From an uncultured Collinsella sp. (lineage in GTDB: Bacteria; Actinomycetota; Coriobacteriia; Coriobacteriales; Coriobacteriaceae), in NCBI GenBank assembly GCA_958407995.1, contig CATYJU010000004.1:1-64000 (forward strand): a stretch of DNA of 64,000 nt, in the 5' to 3' direction. Below the pieces are notes generated by a model that ran no database searches, was not told where the DNA came from, and worked only from the letters and a program-made list of their open reading frames with translations. Below, piece by piece: positions 41,034-49,650 of this stretch. A program made the translations under genes and the position numbers. Each line of letters starts with the position of its first letter. Within the stretch, counting starts at the first letter, position 1.

Positions 41034-43013
41034 TTAGTCAATCGGATCGAGCGCATCGATCTGCGCAAGCCACAGACGTGAGCTGGCGTCACTCGGCATA
41101 CGCCAATCGCCGCGCGGACTGAGCGTCACCGAGCCCACCTTGGGACCATCGGGCAGGCAGCTGCGCTTAAACTGCTGGGCAAAGAAGCGACGATAGAACG
41201 TACGCAACCACGTGTGGACGGTCTTGACGTCGTAGACGCCCTCGAAGCTCTTGAGCGCCATGCGGTAGATCTTGCCCGGCTCAAAGCCAAAACGCAGCAG
41301 GTAGTAGAGGAAGTAGTCGTGCAACTCGTACGGGCCCACCAAATCCTCGGTCTTCTGCGCAATCTCGCCGTCGCCCGTGGGCGGCAGAAGCTCGGGGGAC
41401 ACCGGCGTATCGAGGATATCGAGCAAGACCTCGGCAATGCGCCCGCCAAAGACATCGGCGGCATAGCGTACCAGATGGCGCACAAGCGTCTTGGGCACGC
41501 TCGCGTTGACGGCGTACATGCTCATGTGGTCGCCGTTATAGGTAGCCCAGCCGAGCGCCAGCTCCGACAGGTCGCCCGTGCCAATGACAAAACCGCCAGC
41601 CTGGTTGGCCAGATCCATCAGAATCTGCGTACGCTCGCGCGCCTGGCTGTTCTCGTAGGTCACGTCCTGCACAGCTGGATCATGCTCAATGTCCTTGAAG
41701 TGCTGCTCCACAGCCGCGTGGATCGAAACCTCGCGGAAGCTCACACCCAGGTCGCGGGCGAGCGACTCGGCATTCGACTTGGTGCGATGCGTCGTGCCGA
41801 AGCCGGGCATGGACACGGCTGTGATACCAGTGCGCGGCAGCCCCAGTGCATCGAAGGCACGCACGGTCACAAGCAGCGCTAGCGTGGAGTCCAAGCCGCC
41901 CGAAAGGCCGATAACCGCAGCCTTGGTACCCGTGTGGGCAAGGCGGGTCTTGAGGCCCGCAGTCTGCAGATCGAGGATCGTCTCGCAGCGCTCAGCCAGG
42001 TCACCATGGTCGGCAGGCACGAAGGGCGCGCGGGGGAAGACACGGTCGATGTCGAGCGCATCGCGCAGGACAGGATCTTCGGCCAGCACGCCCTCAAACG
42101 AAAACTCAACGGTCACGGCCTCCGGCGCATCGTCCGAGCGCGTCCATGTCGTCGAGCGACGGCGCTCGGCAACCAACCGGTCAAGATCGACGTCGGCGAC
42201 GGCCATATCGCAAGTGAGGAGCTTCGTCGCGGCAAGCTTAGAGCCGTTTTCGTAGACGAGGTTCTCGCCCGCAAAGACCATGTCGGTCGTGGACTCGCCC
42301 TCGCTCGCGTCCGCGTAGGCATAGGCGCAGTACAGGCGCGCGCTCTGATTGGAGATAAGGCTGCGGCGGTAATCTGCCTTACCGATAATCTCGTCCGAGG
42401 CCGACGGGTTGAGAATCACCGTCGCACCGGCAAGCGCCATCTCGGTCGAAGGGGGCGCCGGCACCCACAGGTCCTCGCAGACCTCAACGCCCAGCACCAT
42501 ATCCTCGACACCTTCATCACAGCAGCGGTAGACAAGCCCCGAACCCAGCGGAACCGGACCCCGACCGGCAAACTCGACCCACACAGGATCTGCGGGCGCC
42601 GGAGCAAACCAGCGGCGCTCGTAGAACTCGCCATAGTTGGGCAGATACTTCTTGGCCGTGAGGCCCAAAAGCTCGCCCGCGCAGCACACGGCGGCGCAGT
42701 TGTAGATATTCTCGGCAACTGCAACGGGAAGACCAATGGTAAAGACAATCGGCAGCTCGCGGGTTTCATCGAGAATATGTGCCAGTGCGGTCTCGCAGGC
42801 ATGCAGCAGCGTGCGGTTATGAAACAGGTCGGCCGCGGTATAGCCGCACAAGTTAAGCTCGGGCAGCACCAGCGCGCGAACGCCGCGCTCGGCAGCCTCG
42901 CGAACAGCCGCCAGCGCAACCTCGGCATTGCCCTCGACATCGGCCACGCGAATCCGCGGCGACGCCGCCGCCACACGCAAAAAGCCATCAGACTGAGAAA
43001 GGTGAAGATTCAT
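41034..43013 (-). CDS. nadE: Glutamine-dependent NAD+ synthetase
   Basis: The 659-residue enzyme combines an N-terminal nitrilase-type glutaminase (LPELNLCGYTAADLF, KKYLPNYGEFYERRWF, and VCEDLW with the catalytic Cys) and a C-terminal synthetase (IGLSGGLDSTLALLV P-loop; GTGDLSELALGWATYNGDHMSMYAVN). It makes NAD from nicotinate adenine dinucleotide, ATP and glutamine. GGGAG precedes ATG 43013; the ATG nine codons upstream lacks a signal. Confidence 0.96.
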   Translation of the reverse strand: MNLHLSQSDGFLRVAAASPRIRVADVEGNAEVALAAVREAAERGVRALVLPELNLCGYTAADLFHNRTLLHACETALAHILDETRELPIVFTIGLPVAVAENIYNCAAVCCAGELLGLTAKKYLPNYGEFYERRWFAPAPADPVWVEFAGRGPVPLGSGLVYRCCDEGVEDMVLGVEVCEDLWVPAPPSTEMALAGATVILNPSASDEIIGKADYRRSLISNQSARLYCAYAYADASEGESTTDMVFAGENLVYENGSKLAATKLLTCDMAVADVDLDRLVAERRRSTTWTRSDDAPEAVTVEFSFEGVLAEDPVLRDALDIDRVFPRAPFVPADHGDLAERCETILDLQTAGLKTRLAHTGTKAAVIGLSGGLDSTLALLVTVRAFDALGLPRTGITAVSMPGFGTTHRTKSNAESLARDLGVSFREVSIHAAVEQHFKDIEHDPAVQDVTYENSQARERTQILMDLANQAGGFVIGTGDLSELALGWATYNGDHMSMYAVNASVPKTLVRHLVRYAADVFGGRIAEVLLDILDTPVSPELLPPTGDGEIAQKTEDLVGPYELHDYFLYYLLRFGFEPGKIYRMALKSFEGVYDVKTVHTWLRTFYRRFFAQQFKRSCLPDGPKVGSVTLSPRGDWRMPSDASSRLWLAQIDALDPID

Positions 43014-43216
43014 AAGAATGCTCCCGTGCGTAGACGCCATTCACAACAATTAGCAAGCCCTATTGTAGTTCAACCGCCGGGTGTAACCGCATCCCACCAA
43101 CTTGGTGAGCTATTGATGAGTTGATGATATCTGTTAAATGTCACGTACGATTCACATCTGGTGGGTACCCTGATGGCTGCATGAAACGAAGCAGATTTAC
43201 ACCGGGAGGACCCCGT

Positions 43217-44179
43217 ATGACAACCAAGTACACCGACGCGCCGCGCACGCGCGTCATGACACCGGCATCGCTCAACAACGGCGTTCACGAAAACCATTCC
43301 ATCGGACAGACCATGGCCATCGCGCCCAAAAAGGGCCTGTTCGATGACATTTCCATTCCTCAGATCATTGCCGGCGCCGCAGCCGCCGCCACGAGCGTCG
43401 CGCTTGCCTCCAAGATTGGTATCGCTGGTTCAGTAATTGGTGCTGCCGTGAGCTCGGTCATCACCGTTGTGTCCTCGCAGGTCTACCGCCACTTTATCTC
43501 TGCCAGCGCCAAAGCCCTCAAAGGTACGCACGCCGACGTCGACTACCCCGCCGGCGCCTACGAGCCCGTTGAGCCCGATGTCGAGGAGCACCTAGGTGGC
43601 GCCGCGACCACGCAGGAAATGCGCCAGGTTGCGGGACGCGCGACCACGGCACGCGTCGCCCCTAACAGCCTGCGCGCCAAAGCCGCGGCAGAGCGCAGCC
43701 AGACGCAAAAGAAGGTCATCATCTTCTCGATCGCCATCGCCATCGTCGCGGTCATCGCCTGCGCCGGCGCCATCCTTATCACCACCGCCGGTGAGGGTCT
43801 GGGCGAGCGCCCCGAGCCAATCCTTTCGTCGCGCACGACCGAGAGCGATGCAAATGGCAACACCCAGTCGCAAGATCAGCAGGCACAGGCGGACGGCACG
43901 CAAGACAGTTCTACCTCTACCGATTCGTCCTCGAACACCCAAAACCAATCGCAGGGCACCGATTCCTCTACGGCCAACAGTGGCACGCCGTCCGGCACGA
44001 CCGACTCAAGCCAAACGACTGACGGTTCACAGCCGAGCACGGGCGGCCAGACGAGCGACACCACTTCGGGAACGGGCACAGCAGACAGCAACAACACCAA
44101 CAGCTCGAACAGCTCGAGCGGAACCGCGTCCGGCACGGCATCTGACAGCTCGAGCCAAGGCACGGCATCGGGCAACTAA
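43217..44179 (+). CDS. Membrane protein with long Ser/Thr-rich extracellular tail
   Basis: The 320-residue protein has a hydrophobic Ala/Gly-rich stretch (about 48-90), a cytoplasmic basic middle, a clear membrane span (about 167-188) and then about 120 residues of Ser/Thr/Gln/Asn/Gly/Asp low complexity to the C-terminus. No known domain or sortase motif is seen. The tail could be a glycosylated stalk. GGGAGGA precedes ATG 43217, which I prefer to the earlier in-frame starts. Confidence 0.75.
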   Translation: MTTKYTDAPRTRVMTPASLNNGVHENHSIGQTMAIAPKKGLFDDISIPQIIAGAAAAATSVALASKIGIAGSVIGAAVSSVITVVSSQVYRHFISASAKALKGTHADVDYPAGAYEPVEPDVEEHLGGAATTQEMRQVAGRATTARVAPNSLRAKAAAERSQTQKKVIIFSIAIAIVAVIACAGAILITTAGEGLGERPEPILSSRTTESDANGNTQSQDQQAQADGTQDSSTSTDSSSNTQNQSQGTDSSTANSGTPSGTTDSSQTTDGSQPSTGGQTSDTTSGTGTADSNNTNSSNSSSGTASGTASDSSSQGTASGN

Positions 44180-44214
44180 GCACATTTGCCTCTCATAGAT
44201 AACCGACCTGTACA

Positions 44215-44248
44215 ACGGGCGCGAATCGAAAGCGGTTCGCGCCCGTTT
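44215..44248 (+). terminator. Intrinsic terminator
   Basis: GGGCGCGAA (44217-44225) and TTCGCGCCC (44236-44244) pair over a short loop, followed by GTTTG. It ends the Ser/Thr-tail protein gene. Confidence 0.75.
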
Positions 44249-44318
44249 GCCTTGGGCGCCGCCATGGCGAACACCATGCGATGGTAAGATGCTTTGGTGT
44301 GTAAAGAGGAGATTTGCC

Positions 44319-45608
44319 ATGAGCAAGACAATAGTTAGGCCCACGCTTTCGCTGGGCAACCACATCTATCTGTATCGCCTGCTACGCGATGCAATCGGAT
44401 GCGGCAAGCAAACGTTTATGACGCAGGTCGAGGAGGCGCTCGCCGCCGGCGACATGACCGCTTATGACTTGGGCTTCGAGTCCACACGCGAGCTGCTCGA
44501 GGAGCTCAACGACTGCATTAAGCTGACCGTCTTTAAGGGCGGCCGCCTGTATGCCACCGTCATCGCCAACGAGGCCTGGGATACCGCCCTTGCCAAGGGC
44601 GAGGACAAGCCCAAGGCTGCCAAGGGCGCCAAGCAGTCCTACAAAAAGAAGAAACGCGGCGAAAAGGACCTCAAGGCCGTACGCCCCAAGCACGTTAAGC
44701 GTCCCGAGCCCGAAGCCATGGTTGAAGCCGCGCCGGAACCCGAGCCCGAGACAGAGATCGAAGTCGCTATTGAGGTAACGGCAGAAGCCGAAACCGAAAT
44801 CGCCGCATCGACCGATCCCGAAGTCATATCCGAGCAGGAAGCCACTGTGGAGCTCAACGAAGCACCCAAGTCGACAACCGAAGAAGCCGCTGACCAGCCC
44901 GAGACGTCTGCGTTCCAAAACAGCGATGTCTTTGGTGACGAGGCCGAGGACGATCAGTCCGACGAGCCCGCCGATCAAGACGCTACCGAGTCGGCGCCGC
45001 AGCCCGAGACGCCGCAGCCCGCCATCTCGCTCACGGTCGTCTATGACCCCGAGAATGCCAATGCCGGCATCACCACCATGGCATCCACGCCGGTCGAGAC
45101 AAAGCCATCTGTCGAGGCAAAGGATGCCCCTCAAGCCAAGACCAAAACCGAGACCGAAGACACGTCCGTCCCCGTGGAGCCGACAGATTCCGCAGCTAAG
45201 CCGGAAGCGGCGCCTGAGCCTGAGCCTGTCATCGAGTCCGCATCCACACCCGTCTATGACCAGATTCCCGCACCTGTACCGGCTCCGGTCCCCGCACCCG
45301 CAGCACCTGCCATCCCCGAGGACTTCCCCATCGATTTCGCAACCGAGGTCTTCTGCCCCGGCCCGCTTCTGCACCAGTTGTCGACCTATCTCCCCTACGG
45401 CGCCGATACCCTCGGCATCGTCGGCGAGTACTACTGGATCGCCCGCGAGCGCGGTACCATCGAGGCCGCGCGAAACCGCGCAAGCTTCCCCCTGCGCTAC
45501 ACGCAGGCCGGCGAGCGCCGCGAGGTTACCGTGCGCATCCGCCGCAACACCACCGGTGGCCTCGGATCCACCTGGGCCATCGATAAAGTCGAAGAACCCG
45601 AGCAGTAA
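44319..45608 (+). CDS. Uncharacterised two-domain protein with acidic Pro/Glu-rich linker
   Basis: The 429-residue protein has a conserved-looking N-domain (about 1-90, GKQTFMTQVEEAL...YDLGFESTRELLEELNDCIKLTVFKGGRLYATV) that resembles a small winged-helix/OST-HTH-like fold. Next come a Lys-rich patch, about 200 residues of Glu/Pro/Ala/Thr low complexity, and a C-domain (about 325-429) with FCPGPLLHQLSTYLPYGADTLGIVGEYYWIARERG. The two ends may bind RNA or protein; this is a guess from pattern. AGAGGAG precedes ATG 44319. Confidence 0.7.
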   Translation: MSKTIVRPTLSLGNHIYLYRLLRDAIGCGKQTFMTQVEEALAAGDMTAYDLGFESTRELLEELNDCIKLTVFKGGRLYATVIANEAWDTALAKGEDKPKAAKGAKQSYKKKKRGEKDLKAVRPKHVKRPEPEAMVEAAPEPEPETEIEVAIEVTAEAETEIAASTDPEVISEQEATVELNEAPKSTTEEAADQPETSAFQNSDVFGDEAEDDQSDEPADQDATESAPQPETPQPAISLTVVYDPENANAGITTMASTPVETKPSVEAKDAPQAKTKTETEDTSVPVEPTDSAAKPEAAPEPEPVIESASTPVYDQIPAPVPAPVPAPAAPAIPEDFPIDFATEVFCPGPLLHQLSTYLPYGADTLGIVGEYYWIARERGTIEAARNRASFPLRYTQAGERREVTVRIRRNTTGGLGSTWAIDKVEEPEQ

Positions 45609-45612
45609 CGAC

Positions 45613-45650
45613 AAACGGCTCAAATCCAAATCAGGATTTGAGCCGTTTTT
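45613..45650 (+). terminator. Intrinsic terminator
   Basis: AAACGGCTCAAATCC and GGATTTGAGCCGTTT are perfect 15-base complements followed by TTTATTTG, directly after the stop at 45608. Confidence 0.9.
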
Positions 45651-45680
45651 ATTTGTTGATGTTGCGTAACCAACAGCGAG

Positions 45681-45819
45681 CGGGCCGCAAGTGCCCCAGG
45701 TTGCCGTGAAAGAGGAGCGACGCGTACTTCGGTACGCGAGCGACGGCTTGAACGGCAAGATGGGGTGCTTGCGACCCGCGCAGCGTCGAGCAGTTACGCG
45801 GTTTGGAAAACCGCGTAAC
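45681..45819 (-). repeat. Structured palindromic element, family III copy c, with leading hairpin
   Basis: Read on the minus strand, hairpin GTTACGCGGTTT/AAACCGCGTAAC (plus 45793-45819) starts 3 bases after the ettA stop, then CGACGCTGC. The main element has an 18-bp near-perfect outer stem (45681-45698 with 45761-45778), ending CCCCA-TC-TTGCCG paired with CGGCAA-CC-TGGGG, and the core GCGTAC-CGAA-GTACGC with CGCTCCTCTTTC. It lies between the convergent terminator at 45613-45650 and ettA. Confidence 0.87.
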
Positions 45820-45822
45820 GAT

Positions 45823-47502
45823 CTAGTCGCGCGTCAGCTTACGGTGAATACGATGCGGCTGGGCTGCGTCCTCGCCTAGGCGCTCGATGCGGTTGGCCTG
45901 ATAGGCCTCGAAGTTGCCCTCGAACCAATACCAGTTGCCCGGGTTCTCGTCGGTGCCCTCCCACGCCAGAATGTGCGTGGCGACGCGGTCCAGGAACATA
46001 CGGTCGTGGCTAATAACCACCGAGCAGCCCGGGAACTCGAGCAGCGCCGCCTCGAGCGAGGACAGCGTCTCGACGTCGAGGTCGTTCGTGGGCTCGTCGA
46101 GGAGCAGCAGGTTGCCGCCCTGCTTGAGCGTGAGTGCCAGGTTCAGACGGTTGCGCTCGCCACCGGAGAGTACGCCAGCGCGCTTCTGCTGGTCCTGGCC
46201 CTTAAAGCCAAAGCTCGCCACATAGGCGCGGCTCGGGACCTCGGTCTCGCCGACCATCATGTGGTTCAGGCCGTCCGAGACGACCTCCCACAGGTTCTTG
46301 TCGGGGTCGATGCCGGAGCGGTTCTGATCAACGTAGCTAATCTTGACGGTCTCGCCCACCTCGAGCTCGCCCGAAGTCAGCGGCTCCAGACCCACAATCG
46401 TCTTGAACAGCGTGGTCTTACCGACACCGTTGGGGCCGATCACGCCCACGATGCCGTTGCGCGGCAGGGTGAACGAAAGGTCATCGATGAGCACGCGGCC
46501 ATCGAATTCCTTGTGCAGATGATGAGCCTCAAGCACCTTGTTGCCCAGACGCGGTCCAACGGGAATGCGGATGTCGGTCCAGTCGAGCTTCTGGCTTGCG
46601 CGGGCCTCGGCCTCCATCTCCTCGTAGCGAGCCAAACGGGCCTTGTTCTTGGCCTGACGAGCCTTGGGCGAGCTGCGCACCCACTCGAGCTCGGCCTCCA
46701 TGCGCTTGGCGAGCTTGGCGTCACGGTTGCCCTGCGCCTCGATGCGGGCGGCCTTGGTCTCCAGATACGTGGAGTAGTTGCCCTTGTAGGGATAAAGGTG
46801 ACCGCGGTCGACCTCGCAGATCCACTCGGCAACATTATCCAGGAAGTAGCGATCGTGCGTGACGGCAAGCACGGCACCCTGGTAGTTGTGCAGGAAATGC
46901 TCGAGCCACAGGATCGACTCGGCGTCCAGGTGGTTTGTGGGCTCGTCGAGCAGCAGCAGGTCGGGAGCCTCGAGCAACAGCTTGCACAGGGCCACGCGAC
47001 GGCGCTCGCCGCCGGAAAGCACGTTAACCGGCATGTCGGAATCGGGCAGCTGCAGGGCGTCCATGGCCTGACCGAGCTTGGAATCGATATCCCAGCCGTC
47101 GGCGGCGTCGATCTCGTCCTGGAGCTTGCCCATCTCGGCCATGAGGGCATCCATGTCGCAGTCCGGGTCGCACATCTCCTCGCCGATTTTGTTGAAGCGA
47201 TCGACCTTGGCGATCATGTCGCCAAATGCCATGCGCACGTTCTCGATGACGGTCTTGTCGTCGTCGAGCGGCGGCTCCTGCTGCAGGATGCCCACGGTGT
47301 AGCCGGGAGTGAGCTTGGCATCACCGTTGGAGACCTCCTCGATGCCGGCCATGATCTTGAGCAGGGTCGACTTGCCCATACCGTTGGGGCCCACGACGCC
47401 GATCTTGGCACCGGGGTAGAAGCTCAGGGTCACGTCGTCAAGGATCACCTTGTCGCCATGGGCCTTACGAGCCTGATACATCTGGTAGATAAACTCCGCC
47501 AT
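45823..47502 (-). CDS. ettA: Energy-dependent translational throttle protein (ABC-F)
   Basis: The 559-residue ABC-F ATPase has two nucleotide-binding domains (GPNGMGKSTL with LSGGERRRVAL; GPNGVGKTTL with LSGGERNRLNL) joined by the P-site tRNA-interaction linker and an arm insertion in domain 1, and no membrane part. The full-length match to EttA (LLDEPTNHLDAESILWLE, SRAYVASFGFKGQDQQKRAG) is clear. EttA gates the ribosome into elongation according to ATP/ADP level. AAAGGA precedes the ATG. Confidence 0.95.
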   Translation of the reverse strand: MAEFIYQMYQARKAHGDKVILDDVTLSFYPGAKIGVVGPNGMGKSTLLKIMAGIEEVSNGDAKLTPGYTVGILQQEPPLDDDKTVIENVRMAFGDMIAKVDRFNKIGEEMCDPDCDMDALMAEMGKLQDEIDAADGWDIDSKLGQAMDALQLPDSDMPVNVLSGGERRRVALCKLLLEAPDLLLLDEPTNHLDAESILWLEHFLHNYQGAVLAVTHDRYFLDNVAEWICEVDRGHLYPYKGNYSTYLETKAARIEAQGNRDAKLAKRMEAELEWVRSSPKARQAKNKARLARYEEMEAEARASQKLDWTDIRIPVGPRLGNKVLEAHHLHKEFDGRVLIDDLSFTLPRNGIVGVIGPNGVGKTTLFKTIVGLEPLTSGELEVGETVKISYVDQNRSGIDPDKNLWEVVSDGLNHMMVGETEVPSRAYVASFGFKGQDQQKRAGVLSGGERNRLNLALTLKQGGNLLLLDEPTNDLDVETLSSLEAALLEFPGCSVVISHDRMFLDRVATHILAWEGTDENPGNWYWFEGNFEAYQANRIERLGEDAAQPHRIHRKLTRD

Positions 47503-47686
47503 TTGTCTGTTCTATCCTTTCTACCTGCTGTTTCCCTATTCTTGATTCGCTTTAGTGGAAACGAAATGAGGAAACCAGCTCTGAAACTTAACGAAAAAGG
47601 GGCATGGTTGCCCACACCCCCTAATACTACCTGGGAAAAGTCCCCCGGAACATACTATGAACTGCGTACGCTAGTTTTCCGCAACC

Positions 47687-48391
47687 TTAACGAGCGGCTC
47701 GCTGCGATTTGCGCCACAGCAGATACGAGTAGACGTAGACGGCTCCGACCGAACCAAACGCCAGAACCGCAATCACTGCGGCGACGACTTCACTCGAAAG
47801 CACGCTGCCCGCCACGCCCATCACAATCAGGCCAACACCCAGCACCATAAAGCAGGCACCGCCAAAGCGCTGCGTACGGCGCCAGTTCTCGGGATCGGCA
47901 AGCGCCCAGGGCGTCTTGATACCGAGTGTATAGTTCCGCTTCACACGCGGCAAGTAGTTGCCTACGCCGATGAACAGCAGACCGACAGCACCGGAAATCA
48001 GCACGTTGACCGAACCGACCGCCGGCACCACGTCCCAGATCGTAAGCTCACCCAACCAGCTTATGGCGCACATAAACAAGGTGAAGGCGATTACGAAGCC
48101 CTGATAGAACTTGCCCGAGGTTCGATACGCCTCGCCCTTGGGGTCAATGCGTGGCACGACGTAGAACATCGCAAGAAGTGCCAGAGGCAGCACGCCGAGC
48201 GCGGAGGCCATCCAGCTAGGACCCCAACCGTCGACGGCGCCGTTCGCGCCCCAGTGCGTAGGAATCTGCGCAGGCAAGCTCGGCATCACTATGAGGTGCG
48301 CTACGACATTGGCGACGCACAGAGCGATCAGCGCAATCCACACACGCCGCGATACCCCCGTGGCGTGAATGCCCTTGTTTTCGTTATTCAT
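47687..48391 (-). CDS. SdpI family membrane protein
   Basis: A 234-residue protein with about six membrane spans and the SdpI/DUF1648 features MPSLPAQIPTHWGANGAVDGWGP and LPRVKRNYTLGIKTPWAL. In Bacillus, SdpI gives immunity to the SdpC toxin and relays its presence to the repressor SdpR. Here it overlaps an ArsR gene, as in that system; no SdpABC toxin genes are in the window, so it may act as an orphan immunity/stress module. GGAAGGTG precedes ATG 48391. Confidence 0.87.
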   Translation of the reverse strand: MNNENKGIHATGVSRRVWIALIALCVANVVAHLIVMPSLPAQIPTHWGANGAVDGWGPSWMASALGVLPLALLAMFYVVPRIDPKGEAYRTSGKFYQGFVIAFTLFMCAISWLGELTIWDVVPAVGSVNVLISGAVGLLFIGVGNYLPRVKRNYTLGIKTPWALADPENWRRTQRFGGACFMVLGVGLIVMGVAGSVLSSEVVAAVIAVLAFGSVGAVYVYSYLLWRKSQRAAR

Positions 48392-48662
48392 CCTTATCAC
48401 CTTCCGTGTTTGTAAAGCCCATAAACCAACCGATCAAGTCCTGCATGACGGTGGTGTTTAAGCTGTATACGATGTTTTGGCCATGGCGCTCGTCGGTCAC
48501 CAATCCGGCGTTTTTGAGCGTCGCCAAGTGATGACTTAGCGACGGCTTACTGATATCGAAATGCTCGGCAAGCTCCCCCGCCGTGCAATTGCCCTCGCGT
48601 AGCAACTCCAAAATGCGCCGTCGCGTTGGATCGGCAAGCGCCTTAAAACCCTCTCCCGGCAT
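48384..48662 (-). CDS. ArsR/SdpR family repressor
   Basis: The 92-residue winged-helix protein begins FKALADPTRRRILELL and has the recognition helix ISKPSLSHHLATLKNAGLV. It lacks the metal-binding CxC of ArsR proper, as expected for SdpR-type autorepressors. Its stop overlaps the SdpI gene start by 8 bases. GAGGAGG lies before the ATG. It probably represses its own promoter until SdpI sequesters it (by analogy to Bacillus). Confidence 0.9.
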   Translation of the reverse strand: MPGEGFKALADPTRRRILELLREGNCTAGELAEHFDISKPSLSHHLATLKNAGLVTDERHGQNIVYSLNTTVMQDLIGWFMGFTNTEGDKDE

Positions 48663-48696
48663 AAGACCTCCTCTCAGCGCCCCTCATGACGCGCAC

Positions 48697-48726
48697 ACTA
48701 TACTGGATATTTAGATGTTTGTCTAA
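48697..48726 (-). promoter_or_regulatory. sdpRI-type promoter with overlapping operator
   Basis: On the minus strand TTAGAC (-35-like) and TATAGT (-10; plus 48697-48702) are 18 bases apart. The palindrome TTAGA (48711-48715) / TCTAA (48722-48726) overlaps the -35 and spacer, as expected for an ArsR-type autorepressor site. Confidence 0.6.
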
Positions 48727-48841
48727 CTATTTAATCGAAATGCTTCAAACCACATCATAGTAAGCGTCATCGCAACCTATGGGCGATTACCTATAATGGC
48801 GATAGCTAAAACACGATTCGCTTCCCCATCGGAGGATGTCT

Positions 48842-49636
48842 ATGACCGAAAACGCTACTGCTCTCGTCGAGACGCGCGATACCAAGCTCGAAATCATCAT
48901 GGGCCGCGAGGCACTCGACAAGCTCGCCGATGCTACGGTACTGGTGCTCGGCTGCGGAGGCGTGGGCTCCAACTGCTGCGAGGCACTCGCCCGCGGCGGC
49001 ATCGGACATTTCGTCATTCTGGACAAGGACATCATCGCGCCCAGCAATATCAATCGCCAGGCCATCGCCTTTCACAGCACCATCGGCAAGCGCAAAGTGG
49101 ACGTGATGGATGCCATGATTCGCGATATCAATCCCGCCGCCACCGTTATCAAGCGCACCGAATACCTGCTGAGCGACAACATCGACGAGTTCTTCGCGAG
49201 CGTTTTGGAGCAGACGGGTGGCAAGCTCGACTACGTCGTCGACGCCATCGACACCATCTCGGCCAAGCTTACCATTGCCAAATATGCTCAGGACCACGAC
49301 ATTCGTTTGGTTAGCTCCATGGGCGGGGCCAACAAGCTCCATCCCGAGTGCCTCCGCTTTGCCGACATTTTCGATACGGTACGTGACCCCATGAGCCGCA
49401 TCATGCGCAAAGAATGTAAGAAGCGCGGAATCAAGAGTCTGCACGTGCTGTTTAGCTGCGAGGAATCGGTTAAGACCCAACCCCGCGACCCGTCCAACAT
49501 CCACGAGCGTACCGAGTTGGGTACCGCCAGCTTTATGCCGCCCATCATGGGTCAGATGATTGCCGGCGAGGTTATCCGCCGGATCAGCGGGCGCGGCACC
49601 GAGCGCGTACGCGCCGACGGCCAACGCCTGGACTAG
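48842..49636 (+). CDS. tcdA: tRNA threonylcarbamoyladenosine dehydratase
   Basis: A 264-residue E1-like (ThiF/MoeB) protein of the TcdA/CsdL group: VLVLGCGGVGSNCCEAL (ATP binding), DKDIIAPSNINRQ, VVDAIDTISAK and, near the C-terminus, GTASFMPPIMGQMIAGEVIRRI. TcdA cyclises t6A37 of tRNA to ct6A. GGAGG lies 6 bases before ATG 48842, preferred to the ATG two codons upstream. A TatD-type gene follows by 14 bases. Confidence 0.88.
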   Translation: MTENATALVETRDTKLEIIMGREALDKLADATVLVLGCGGVGSNCCEALARGGIGHFVILDKDIIAPSNINRQAIAFHSTIGKRKVDVMDAMIRDINPAATVIKRTEYLLSDNIDEFFASVLEQTGGKLDYVVDAIDTISAKLTIAKYAQDHDIRLVSSMGGANKLHPECLRFADIFDTVRDPMSRIMRKECKKRGIKSLHVLFSCEESVKTQPRDPSNIHERTELGTASFMPPIMGQMIAGEVIRRISGRGTERVRADGQRLD

Positions 49637-49650
49637 CAGGATGTCCTGCG

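Noticed and set aside
45973..47850. A 625-codon plus-strand frame opposite ettA
   Set aside because: Antisense shadow of EttA; composition is an artefact of GC-rich third positions.
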